33,659 nucleotides of DNA, from positions 1 through 33,659 of the forward strand of contig CABYOM010000012.1 of NCBI GenBank assembly GCA_902520595.1, given 5' to 3'. The notes beneath the pieces were generated by a model. The model searched no databases and was not told the DNA's origin. It saw nothing but the letters and a program-made list of their open reading frames with translations. Origin of the DNA: an uncultured Candidatus Poseidoniales archaeon. Its GTDB lineage: Archaea; Thermoplasmatota; Poseidoniia; Poseidoniales; Poseidoniaceae. This document shows, piece by piece, positions 16,221 through 24,011 of this stretch. The number at the start of each line of letters is the position of its first letter. Position 1 is the first letter of the stretch. Made by a program: the position numbers and the translations under genes.

Positions 16221-17435
16221 ATGGCAGATGATGTTGGACTTCAAGGAGACGTCACCATTAGTGGTGAAGTCAAACCCAGAACACTGCACCTGAAAATGCT
16301 GCGTAAACAATGGCAAATCATCACCCTGCAAATTATCGCTACAGTGGCACTAATCGGTATGTATCTTGAAGTCGTATCGACCTATGTTGTAGGTTCAATT
16401 GACCATACTATGCTCTTTGACACCATCGAAATTCTCATTGGAGACCAATTACCAATCGGTGATTGGTTAACTGGAGAAGGCCGGACTGGTTTAGCCCGAT
16501 TCTTTGTACCCCTCATATTGGGATTGGCAGTTGGTGGAGGAATGGCGCTTCTTGCATTCCAAACCCCAACTGTACAACAACGGGTAAAACTCGGATTTAT
16601 CATTACTCTCATTGTCGTATTGGTCGGTCAACTGTTGTTTTCTTGGCTAACTGGAATGCTCTTTAGTTTCAATTTACGACTTCCAAGTTCAAGTGAATTA
16701 AGTACCTTGGAATGGCCTTTGTTGATGATTTTGTCGTTGATGATTCTCTTCATCTATCTTTTACCCGTCATCATGGGAGCCAGAGGAATATGGGGTCTTT
16801 CACGACGTTCTATCGCATGGGCAATTGGATTCACGCTGTTGTTCCTCGGTGTTCATGCGATCCTTGCATTCCCGCTCATTAACGGCCAACTTGGTGATTA
16901 TGGCAATTCAGTAAGTGTCATTGGCGCCCAATTCAGTGAGCCAACCATTGGTATCTTCGGACTTATGTTGGTGACAAATGAACAATTTGCCCTCATCATG
17001 ATCGCCATACTCATCATGGTCTTCCAAGAGTCGTCTTACGGTGTTATTCGCTACCTTGAATACGCTTACCGCCTTCCTGAATCGTGTAAAAGAGACCCCG
17101 AATATGTTCGACAGATGGACAATGTTCTCAACACGCACCTCAAGCATACTTTTGGGTTCCTCGGATTAACTGCAATTGCAACAATAGTCGCACTTGGATT
17201 CCATAGTGTTCTGCTCGATATTGTAAAAGATTCAACTGGAAGTCAATGGGCTGGCCAAGTTTCTGAATCCATCGAGTTATCGTTAACCTACGGATTAGTT
17301 ATCTCTGCTGCCATGTTTTTGAGTATTATGGCTCTGCTTCGATTCTTCGTTCCATGGGAGAGAATATGGGGCCTCATCTATGCTCGTAATACCCCAGAGG
17401 CCTCTTCCCAAACAAAGGAAATTGTTGAAATTTGA
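16221..17435 (+). CDS. Polytopic membrane protein of the DUF58 operon
   Basis: 404 residues, not recognised. About eight hydrophobic helices are visible (near 33-52, 92-113, 122-148, 165-187, 197-217, 240-270, 312-335 and 355-385), with a long loop around 55-88 and a charged loop 272-310 (YRLPESCKRDPEYV). It begins 1 bp after the DUF58 stop and closes the operon, so it probably works with the DUF4350 and DUF58 proteins at the membrane. It is not a transporter family I can name. Its stop is 1 bp from that of the convergent small membrane protein. Confidence 0.8.
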   Translation: MADDVGLQGDVTISGEVKPRTLHLKMLRKQWQIITLQIIATVALIGMYLEVVSTYVVGSIDHTMLFDTIEILIGDQLPIGDWLTGEGRTGLARFFVPLILGLAVGGGMALLAFQTPTVQQRVKLGFIITLIVVLVGQLLFSWLTGMLFSFNLRLPSSSELSTLEWPLLMILSLMILFIYLLPVIMGARGIWGLSRRSIAWAIGFTLLFLGVHAILAFPLINGQLGDYGNSVSVIGAQFSEPTIGIFGLMLVTNEQFALIMIAILIMVFQESSYGVIRYLEYAYRLPESCKRDPEYVRQMDNVLNTHLKHTFGFLGLTAIATIVALGFHSVLLDIVKDSTGSQWAGQVSESIELSLTYGLVISAAMFLSIMALLRFFVPWERIWGLIYARNTPEASSQTKEIVEI

Positions 17436-17436
17436 T

Positions 17437-17685
17437 TCAGTCTCCAGATGAATGAAGGGATTGAACGGCTCGTCCGAGTAATTCTACGCACATGAGTAAG
17501 AGCAACGGCAGGCCACACCAAGCTGCCAGACTCCCGATTATCCCTTCTTTCAAATCAAGAGCATACGGGTACAAAAAGTAGAATCCAATACAGGCTGAAA
17601 GAAAGAGAAGCCGTTCAATGATTAACGGATATTTCTTACCCACAGACTCATCACGATGAGTCAATGTATTGACTTCTGAAGACAT
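17437..17685 (-). CDS. Small two-helix membrane protein
   Basis: 82 residues from the ATG at 17685, chosen over the upstream start (17727) because GAGGTGG lies 5 nt before it. That site overlaps the stop of the coiled-coil gene, so the pair is translationally coupled. Two hydrophobic stretches (LLFLSACIGFYFLYPY and GSLAAWCGLPLLLLMCVEL) form a hairpin with a short loop DLKEG. No known family is recognised. It is last in the Roadblock/coiled-coil operon and could anchor the large protein to the membrane (inference). Confidence 0.75.
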   Translation of the reverse strand: MSSEVNTLTHRDESVGKKYPLIIERLLFLSACIGFYFLYPYALDLKEGIIGSLAAWCGLPLLLLMCVELLGRAVQSLHSSGD

Positions 17686-17695
17686 CCTTACCACC

Positions 17696-20600
17696 TCAGA
17701 GGTCAAGGCCAGACAAACGTGCTTCAAGTGCCGCTAATGCTGGGTCTGTTGCTTGTTCTACCGTTGGTTCTTTTCGATGATTCCAAGAGGCATCGAGTCG
17801 GGCGAGTTCCGCCTCTAATTCGGCTCGTTCATCACTTTGACTTGAAGCAGAATCTACAGACATAGGAAGAGGTTCACGAACGCTAACATTCATCTCACCT
17901 TCCTCCTCTTCATCAACCGGCACCGGTAGGGATTCCCACCCCGCTTCGTCAACGACAACTTCACTGGGTTCAGCATCCAATGATACAGGAATATTTCCTG
18001 CAAGTGAAGATTCCATATCATTCAACATTTCTTCTTCGACAGGAGTTCGCTGAGCGGCAGGCACGGCATTACGCTCATACGGTAGTAAACCATCTCGCTG
18101 GAATTCCCATAGCATACCTCGAGGGACTCCATCTGCAAGTCCTGATGCATCGAGTTGAGTAATCAATTCTTCCAAAACTCGTGCTGTATCTTCCAGAGCA
18201 ATTGCTTCTCCTGCATCTCGCTGATCAGCCTCGAGGTAAATGTCATCGAGAGCAACCTGAATCAACTTACGAGTTGCTTGAGCAATACTTGGAAGTGCCT
18301 CTGGCCGGGTACAATTGTTGAGTAATGCCTCGACTTCTTGTGGAGGCGCCCCTAAGCGAACGAGCTGTTCTAGGACGTTTCTTAGACGGCGAAGCATCGT
18401 AATTGAACGATCAAAGTCTTCTAACAAATGCTCCAGGTCAATGACAACATGACCGACTGTCTCTCCGAGTTGATGTTCGAGTCTTTGTTGCACTGACCAT
18501 CGTGCAAGTCCACGAACTGCGCCTGCGGTCTGGGGCACTTGGCGTTCCAGTAACGTCATGACCTCACTTGAAAGAAGGTGGCGAGGCGTTGCTGCAACAT
18601 GGTCTACAGTCGATTGAATTACTTGTAAACCACGTTCCACAGCACGGTCCAGAAGCGTGACTGAATAGCCAAGTGCACGTGCGCTTTCAAGACGTTCTAG
18701 CACAGGTCCGAGACCGTCAAAGGTTGAAGCATCATCAAGCAGGGCCTGAGCTAAAGGCTCTTCAGCAAGACGTGCTCGAAGTCGTTCTGCTTCCTGAATA
18801 TCTGAAAGTGCATCTTCGTGAGCCTGTGAAAGTGCTTCAGCTCGCTCGATTAAAGAAATCAATTCTGCTTCAGCATGACCGCGCCTAGCACCTAAATCAC
18901 CGAGTTCGCGTAAGGTTTGGCGCCTTTCAGTCATCAGTTCCCTTAGTTCAGCCTGAACTTGGGCTTGACGAGCCTCGTCGGCACTCAAACGGTTACGGTC
19001 TTCTTCTGATCGACGTCGAGAGGCTTTTGCCTCAGCATCAATGGTTTCCAACTCCGAGGTTTGGGTGTGAATCTTTTCCTCCAAGAGCATTGATTCAGCC
19101 TGTACTCGAGTGTGCCGCTCACGAGTTGCTTCAACTTGCTCTTGCAAAACTCGCAATCGACGCTCATCATCTTCTGATTGTTGACGAATTGTCGCAAGTT
19201 GTTCACTGCTTGCTAGTAAGTCTGCATTAAGTTGAGATTCTTTCAAGGCTAATTCCTCAATTTCAGAGCGCAGCGCTTCACTTGAAGATGCATCTCCAAG
19301 TGCTTTAGCAAGTTCAGATGCCCGCACACTGACTTGATGTTCAAGTTCATTTACCCTCTTTACCAAACGTTCAGCTCGATTTTCTGCTTGTTCAGTCGCA
19401 GCCTTCGATTCTGCAAGGTCGAGTTGCATACGATCGAGTGAGGAGTCTTTTTCCTCAATCTTGGTGATCGATTCCATTCGTGATTCTGAAGCTTCTCGAG
19501 CGAGAATTTGAGCGGCGTTCTTCGCCGTGAGGGTTTCCTCTAAGCGACTTGCGAGTGCGGCCTTTTCTTTCACCAACTCATCAATTCTGTGATCTGCCGC
19601 TTCCAAACGGCGACGGAGACCTGAGTCAACTGCCAAATCTTGAGGGACTTCGCCACCCAATCCACCACTAACATCTTCAAAGGTTTCTGAAAATTTCACC
19701 GATGCACGCTTAGCACGGAGAATCCCCATTCCAATTTCAAAACCAAAAAGGTCACTCAGTTTCGCATTGAGATTTGCACGACGGCTTTCCGAACGAGTGC
19801 GGAGAGTAACCAATAATTCTCTAAACGCCTCAAGGGTGAATGCTTCGATTGTCCCAGATTCTCGTGAAACAATACTGCCAACTGGAAGTCGGTGGAGCTT
19901 CAAAACCCATTTTGAGTCGGTGAATTTTTCCATTGCTTTCTCAAATGTATCTCCTTCTGGCGCTGAAATTCCGACTGGAATTCCCCTCGACAAAAGAACT
20001 GATACGGAATTGGATGATTGTCCAGCCTGTAAATGTCCAGTGACTTCCTCGGTAACTGCTGCCGTCAACATTGAAACAATGGCATCCGGCCCTCCTCGAC
20101 CTTCCCGCAATACGAACCCTTCGGGAATTGCTCCTCCTTGAGCACCGATTGCGCCAACTTCACCATCGAGAAGTGAGGATGCTGCCGAGATAAGACGTGC
20201 GTGATTGGTATTGGCTTCCGTCCAAACCCCCAAGGAAATATCTCCAGATTCTGCAAGGAGAAGTGCACCATCGTTCGTGTGGAGAGTCCAATGGCTCGAA
20301 CCGCTTAGGCCAAGTCCATCATTGAGGGTCTCCATACGAATATCGGAAAGTGTCGAATGGATTTGTGCGGAAAGGCTTTCAGGTTCGGAAGGCAAGTCGC
20401 CGATAAAATCGATAAGCATACCTTGGTCAACAACAACTCCTCCACGAACTGTGTCTTGTTCAAAAAGGACGCGTAGAACTGCCGATAGGTCTCGGCTCAT
20501 CAAACGTTGAAGAGCATTACCACGTGCTAACAAACCTTGCCTATCCGCAGTAAATTCAAACGCTTCAGGAACAGTTTCTGCAACGCTTCCAAGACCAGCG

Positions 20601-20884
20601 AGAGAATATCGACTTGCAGTAAATCTGAACGAACCTTCTGCTTCAATCTCCTCAAGTCGAATACGAGCTTCTTTTCCACCTAACATGAGTTTGCCCGAGC
20701 CAGGCTCTGCAAGCCAACCGACAATACGTCCAGCGCGAACTAAACGATGACCTGCAGGAGTTTTTCTACGACCAACCCAGGTGCTGATAACACCATGGTC
20801 GAAGGGTTGGATTGTGCCTTCGCTAACATCGATTTCTTCTTCAACTTTGATTCCTTCTGGTAGGTTAAACATGGTATCACTCAC
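17696..20884 (-). CDS. Large coiled-coil protein of the Roadblock operon
   Basis: 1062 residues, function unknown. Residues 1-410 are mixed alpha/beta with Gly-rich strands (GRIVGWLAEPGSGKLMLGG, RGGVVVDQGMLIDFIGDL). From about 420 to 710 runs a long heptad-rich coiled coil dense in Glu, Arg, Leu and Ala. A helical region follows to ~930, then an acidic low-complexity linker (PVDEEEEGEMN). The C-terminus carries two similar short helices (AELEAELARLDASW and ALAALEARLSGLDL). There is no membrane helix or Walker motif, so it is not an SMC ATPase. The track's GTG start overlaps the Roadblock stop (GTGA); an ATG at 20872 preceded by GAGTGA is equally possible. A cytoskeletal or scaffold role with the Roadblock protein is inference. 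Confidence 0.85.
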   Translation of the reverse strand: MSDTMFNLPEGIKVEEEIDVSEGTIQPFDHGVISTWVGRRKTPAGHRLVRAGRIVGWLAEPGSGKLMLGGKEARIRLEEIEAEGSFRFTASRYSLAGLGSVAETVPEAFEFTADRQGLLARGNALQRLMSRDLSAVLRVLFEQDTVRGGVVVDQGMLIDFIGDLPSEPESLSAQIHSTLSDIRMETLNDGLGLSGSSHWTLHTNDGALLLAESGDISLGVWTEANTNHARLISAASSLLDGEVGAIGAQGGAIPEGFVLREGRGGPDAIVSMLTAAVTEEVTGHLQAGQSSNSVSVLLSRGIPVGISAPEGDTFEKAMEKFTDSKWVLKLHRLPVGSIVSRESGTIEAFTLEAFRELLVTLRTRSESRRANLNAKLSDLFGFEIGMGILRAKRASVKFSETFEDVSGGLGGEVPQDLAVDSGLRRRLEAADHRIDELVKEKAALASRLEETLTAKNAAQILAREASESRMESITKIEEKDSSLDRMQLDLAESKAATEQAENRAERLVKRVNELEHQVSVRASELAKALGDASSSEALRSEIEELALKESQLNADLLASSEQLATIRQQSEDDERRLRVLQEQVEATRERHTRVQAESMLLEEKIHTQTSELETIDAEAKASRRRSEEDRNRLSADEARQAQVQAELRELMTERRQTLRELGDLGARRGHAEAELISLIERAEALSQAHEDALSDIQEAERLRARLAEEPLAQALLDDASTFDGLGPVLERLESARALGYSVTLLDRAVERGLQVIQSTVDHVAATPRHLLSSEVMTLLERQVPQTAGAVRGLARWSVQQRLEHQLGETVGHVVIDLEHLLEDFDRSITMLRRLRNVLEQLVRLGAPPQEVEALLNNCTRPEALPSIAQATRKLIQVALDDIYLEADQRDAGEAIALEDTARVLEELITQLDASGLADGVPRGMLWEFQRDGLLPYERNAVPAAQRTPVEEEMLNDMESSLAGNIPVSLDAEPSEVVVDEAGWESLPVPVDEEEEGEMNVSVREPLPMSVDSASSQSDERAELEAELARLDASWNHRKEPTVEQATDPALAALEARLSGLDL

Positions 20885-21222
20885 ATTCTTGGGGTTGTCG
20901 CCAAAATACGACGGTCTCGATCTAGGGCATGACGCCAGCGAGCTAATCGCCCGCCATCGCCACTGAGAACTACGATTCTATTCGGTGCAGCAATGTCAAC
21001 AACCATACGTTTGCCTCCTTCACACCACACTTCATAGACTTGGCCAAGACCAAGTGCATGCCCTGTTTCTTGAGCAACATGAATCATTTCAATCGCATCT
21101 TGGAAAGGAGGGAGAATCCCTTCTTCACCAACGCTTGCTAATAATTGTCCTGAGTCATCAATAAGCATTGCTTGTTCAACACCTTCAAGGCGAACAAATC
21201 CAGCAAGAACTCGTTGCAACAT
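20881..21222 (-). CDS. Roadblock/LC7 domain protein
   Basis: 113 residues. LQRVLAGFVRLEGVEQAMLIDDSGQLLASVG is the typical Roadblock/LC7 opening, followed by a helix (QDAIEMIHVAQETG), a strand pair with EVWCEGGKRMVVDIAAPN, and RIVVLSGDGGRLARWRHAL. Family members (MglB, dynein light chain 7, Ragulator subunits) act as dimeric platforms that regulate small GTPases or motors. No small GTPase is encoded in this window. The track uses a TTG (21231); I prefer the ATG at 21222, preceded by GAGGGCC. It overlaps the coiled-coil gene by 4 bp, so the two products are likely partners. Confidence 0.82.
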   Translation of the reverse strand: MLQRVLAGFVRLEGVEQAMLIDDSGQLLASVGEEGILPPFQDAIEMIHVAQETGHALGLGQVYEVWCEGGKRMVVDIAAPNRIVVLSGDGGRLARWRHALDRDRRILATTPRM

Positions 21223-21274
21223 GGCCCTCAAACTTTCCGTCTACGCTGTAGCCTTCAAGTAGTTTTGCGCTTTT

Positions 21275-21292
21275 ATCCCCCTAAAGGGGGAT
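21275..21292. promoter_or_regulatory. Perfect palindrome at the Roadblock operon promoter (candidate operator)
   Basis: ATCCCCCTAAAGGGGGAT is a 7-bp perfect inverted repeat around TAAA. On the minus strand its end merges into GGATAAAAG, a plausible TATA box about 50 nt before the Roadblock ATG. It therefore overlaps the BRE/TATA position, where a repressor would act. It could alternatively be an RNA hairpin on a plus-strand transcript. Confidence 0.45.
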
Positions 21293-21339
21293 TTGAAGAC
21301 CTAAATTGATTTTCCAACTGGAGAATCAAAAAAAGTGGT

Positions 21340-21371
21340 CGCGGAGATGTCTGACATTACTCTTTTCCGCG
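21340..21371. repeat. Nested inverted repeat in the 318-bp gap before the tRNA thiolase gene
   Basis: CGCGGA and TCCGCG can pair around a segment that itself contains ATGTCTGACAT. The gap (21232-21549) has no credible ORF on either strand. It may be a structured RNA or an operator, but I recognise no known RNA family. Confidence 0.3.
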
Positions 21372-21434
21372 CTCATACTTTCGCCCAATACGTGTTTTTA
21401 GAACAGCGATTCTGCAAGTAAAGAGTCAAAATAT

Positions 21435-21466
21435 TCAATTGAAAAATTGAAAAATCAATTGAAAAA
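21435..21466. repeat. Tandem TCAATTGAAAAA repeats, 20 bp apart (candidate operators)
   Basis: TCAATTGAAAAA occurs at 21435-21446 and 21455-21466, with a third ATTGAAAAA between them. Each full copy includes the palindrome TCAATTGA. The 20-bp period is about two helical turns, as expected for dimers binding one DNA face. The repeats are ~90 bp upstream of the tRNA thiolase ATG. Confidence 0.4.
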
Positions 21467-21549
21467 ATACACGCAGCCAAATGAGGACATTTCCATCGAA
21501 TCTCCAACCAAGCGGTGAACTCAAACCATAGAGGCGCACGCAAGGACAC

Positions 21550-22551
21550 ATGGCGAAGGAGGTGAAACCGGTATTTTCCATTCCAACCTGCGATAGTTGC
21601 TCTAAACCCGCCATACTCGAACAAGCCTATTCTGGCCGGATTTTGTGCAGTGAACACATGGCAAAATCAGTGCGGAAAAAAATTGGCAAAGAGTTACGCA
21701 ACCAACTCAAACTTCCACGTGATAAAGACACGACCATTTTCGTAGCGATATCAGGAGGAAAGGACTCAGCTGTCTTGCTCGATAGTTTAGTCGACCGCTT
21801 AGGACAAAGACCGGACGTCACAATTATTGCTGGGACGGTCGATGAAGGAATTGACGGATATCGCCCTCCATCGCTTCAGTGCGCCCAAGAGTTGTGTGAC
21901 CGGCTGGGCGTAGAATTCATCACCGTGTCCTACCCGGAATTAAGTTTCAAAGAAATGGATGAAGTCGCTACTCGAATCCCAAACCTGACCAAAGAAAACA
22001 AACAGGCTCCTAGAATGCCGTGCTCATATTGCGGAGTTTTTCGTCGCCAGGGTATCAATCACTTGGCAAAAAAAGTTGGAGCTGATTACGTCGCTTTAGG
22101 GCATAATCTTGACGACATGGCACAAACCGTCTTGATGAATGTGACAAATGGCGATCTTGAACGAACGCTCCGGCTCGCACCGCATACAACGACTCCAGTT
22201 GACGGACTAGCACCAAGAATTGTCCCTCTAAGATGGATTCCAGAGCAGGAAATTCATCTTTATGCACTGCATAGAGACCTACCTCTGCACCATGAAGAAT
22301 GCCCACATGCTAAAGGAGCACTTCGATGGCGTCACCGAGAGATGGTTGCCCAAATGGAAGCCGATGTTCCTGGCACGCGACACGGTTTGTTACGAATGGC
22401 GGACAACATTAAGCAATTACGAGACCAAGTGATTGACTTGGGTGGTGCTAAAGCTCGACCTGCTCCACCCACGCCCTGCGTAAACTGTGGAGAATTAACA
22501 TCGGCTAAACAATGCAAGGCATGCGATTTACGAGCCCTAATGAACGACTAA
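21550..22551 (+). CDS. ncsA: tRNA 2-thiolation protein of the NcsA/TtuA (Ncs6/CTU1) family
   Basis: 333 residues. It adenylates and thiolates tRNA uridine (U34 for NcsA/Ncs6, or U54 for TtuA), taking sulfur from a ubiquitin-like carrier protein. An N-terminal zinc finger (C14, C17, C33, H36) is followed by the PP-loop SGGKDS (68-73). CSYC and the later Cys in HHEECPHA form the three-Cys [4Fe-4S] site. A C-terminal zinc ribbon has CVNCGE...CKACDL. GHNLDDMAQT is also family-typical. NcsA versus TtuA is not settled by these motifs, so the symbol is provisional. AAGGA lies just before the ATG; a perfect AAGGAGGTGA lies inside codons 3-6, with no start at a proper distance after it. The gene is convergent with pyrI, abutting it directly. 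Confidence 0.88.
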   Translation: MAKEVKPVFSIPTCDSCSKPAILEQAYSGRILCSEHMAKSVRKKIGKELRNQLKLPRDKDTTIFVAISGGKDSAVLLDSLVDRLGQRPDVTIIAGTVDEGIDGYRPPSLQCAQELCDRLGVEFITVSYPELSFKEMDEVATRIPNLTKENKQAPRMPCSYCGVFRRQGINHLAKKVGADYVALGHNLDDMAQTVLMNVTNGDLERTLRLAPHTTTPVDGLAPRIVPLRWIPEQEIHLYALHRDLPLHHEECPHAKGALRWRHREMVAQMEADVPGTRHGLLRMADNIKQLRDQVIDLGGAKARPAPPTPCVNCGELTSAKQCKACDLRALMND

Positions 22552-23028
22552 TCACAAGACATTGTTTGCTAACTCAGCAAGGTCTTGAGGCCTGCCACAA
22601 TAATGGCAACGCAACTGCAGTGGGTCTCTTTTTACAACTTTTAATCGATGGTCCTGAGGTTCTCGTAGGTTTGTAGTAATGCAGTTTGAGAAGGTACACC
22701 TCACAACATTGACGACTTCTTCTCCAAGATTGATCGTTAATTTCTCAGCAACAGAATACGCACGAATAATTGAAACATGAGCATCTGGAGCAACCAAAGC
22801 TAATCGATCGAGTTCAGGTTGAGTCACTTCTCTGTCTTCGACTTTGATGATGTCTTTTGAGCCCATTTTCTTGGAGGGTACGTTCATCACCAAAGAAACA
22901 GGAACTGCTGTAGCCCCTCCAATGCCGAGCATTTCTAGAACCCGCATGGCTTGCCCAGAAGGAATGTGATCAATTACTGTGCCATTTCGAATCGCTGTTA
23001 CTCTTCTCATACTGTGTTCATTTGACAT
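22552..23028 (-). CDS. pyrI: Aspartate carbamoyltransferase regulatory subunit
   Basis: The allosteric, zinc-containing subunit that assembles with PyrB and mediates nucleotide feedback (CTP/ATP in E. coli). IRNGTVIDHIPSGQAMRVLEML is the N-terminal nucleotide-binding domain. CTFSNC and CHYCGRP give the four zinc cysteines with the family spacing. The length, 158 residues, is normal. The track starts at GTG 23031. I use the ATG at 23028, which overlaps the pyrB stop (TGATG) and has GGAGGTG 7 nt upstream. The overlap implies coupled, balanced production with PyrB. Confidence 0.95.
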   Translation of the reverse strand: MSNEHSMRRVTAIRNGTVIDHIPSGQAMRVLEMLGIGGATAVPVSLVMNVPSKKMGSKDIIKVEDREVTQPELDRLALVAPDAHVSIIRAYSVAEKLTINLGEEVVNVVRCTFSNCITTNLREPQDHRLKVVKRDPLQLRCHYCGRPQDLAELANNVL

Positions 23029-23972
23029 CACAAAGCACCTCCTTGCACTACTTCAGGAACAGGAACACCAAGTAATCGGCACAGGAGAGCCATTCGAGCC
23101 ACTACTCCATTGAATGCTTGCTCAAAATAACGTGCATGACGTGTAGCATCAACAGAGGGGTCAATTTCATCCACTCGAGGAAGAGGGTGCATGATAATCA
23201 TGTCAGTCTTAACTTCATTGAGATGGCGAGCGTGAAGCTTGTATGCACCAGCGCATCTTGCATATTCATCTTCATCAGCAAATCGTTCTTTTTGAATTCG
23301 AGTCATATAGACGACATCTGCATCGTTCATTGAATCATACAAGTCTTCAGTTTCGACAACGTCAGCACCTTGAGCCCGAAGGTCAGATACTATTTCTTCT
23401 GGCATCTTAAGTAAATCCGGACTTGCGAAAATTAATTCACAACCAAACCGAGTGAGAGCATGTGAAAGAGAGTGGACGGTCCGTCCATATCGCAAATCTC
23501 CAGCCAATACAACTTTCAACCCTTCAAGTCGGCCGTGAGCCTGCTTTATTGTGAACAAATCCAACATCGTTTGAGTGGGGTGATGACCTGCTCCATCTCC
23601 ACCGTTTAGGATAGGTACACTTGCTGCGTCTTGGGCATATTGAGCAGCACCTTGACGAGGATGCCGCATCGCTATAATGTCTGTGTAACCGTCGACCATT
23701 TGGATAGTATCAAACAAAGTCTCGCCTTTTACGACCGATGAAGTCTTGACATCTCCGAGATTGACAACATCTCCACCAAGCCTTTTCATTGCAGTTTCAA
23801 AGGACATTCGAGTTCTCGTACTCGGTTCAAAAAACAAATTGCCAAGAATTCTACCTTGCAATAAAGGAAGATATATCTCTCCCCGAGCCACTGGAAGAAG
23901 GCGTTCAGCATCTGCTAATATCTCTAGAATCTGTTCGTTTGTCAAGTCGTCCATAGTAATGAGTCCAGCCAT
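23028..23972 (-). CDS. pyrB: Aspartate carbamoyltransferase catalytic subunit
   Basis: Joins carbamoyl phosphate and aspartate to form N-carbamoyl-aspartate, the committed step of pyrimidine synthesis. Diagnostic motifs are FFEPSTRTRMSFE (carbamoyl-phosphate site, about 48-59), SSVVKGET with the catalytic Lys, HHPTQTMLDLFTI and HPLPRVDEI. The length of 314 residues is typical. The ATG at 23972 is preceded by GGAAGAGAG. It is first in a pyrB-pyrI operon, as in other archaea and enterics, and divergent from a membrane-protein gene. Confidence 0.96.
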   Translation of the reverse strand: MAGLITMDDLTNEQILEILADAERLLPVARGEIYLPLLQGRILGNLFFEPSTRTRMSFETAMKRLGGDVVNLGDVKTSSVVKGETLFDTIQMVDGYTDIIAMRHPRQGAAQYAQDAASVPILNGGDGAGHHPTQTMLDLFTIKQAHGRLEGLKVVLAGDLRYGRTVHSLSHALTRFGCELIFASPDLLKMPEEIVSDLRAQGADVVETEDLYDSMNDADVVYMTRIQKERFADEDEYARCAGAYKLHARHLNEVKTDMIIMHPLPRVDEIDPSVDATRHARYFEQAFNGVVARMALLCRLLGVPVPEVVQGGAL

Positions 23973-24011
23973 ACGCTCTCTTCCTTCTTCTAAAGGCAGC
24001 CTAAGACACCC

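Noticed and set aside
19767-20141. 124-residue plus-strand ORF within the large coiled-coil gene
   Set aside because: Antisense shadow with no motif or ribosome binding site, covered by the long continuous minus-strand frame.
17696-20884. SMC/Rad50-type ATPase
   Set aside because: Despite the long coiled coil there is no Walker A, signature or Walker B motif at either end.
21340-21371. Possible tRNA or known small RNA in the 21232-21549 gap
   Set aside because: The nested inverted repeat does not fold into a cloverleaf, and no tRNA T-loop or C/D-box pattern is present; recorded only as a repeat.
21373-21657. 94-residue minus-strand ORF over the gap before and the start of the tRNA thiolase gene
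   Set aside because: No ribosome binding site or recognisable domain; it overlaps the conserved zinc-finger N-terminus of the thiolase gene on the other strand.
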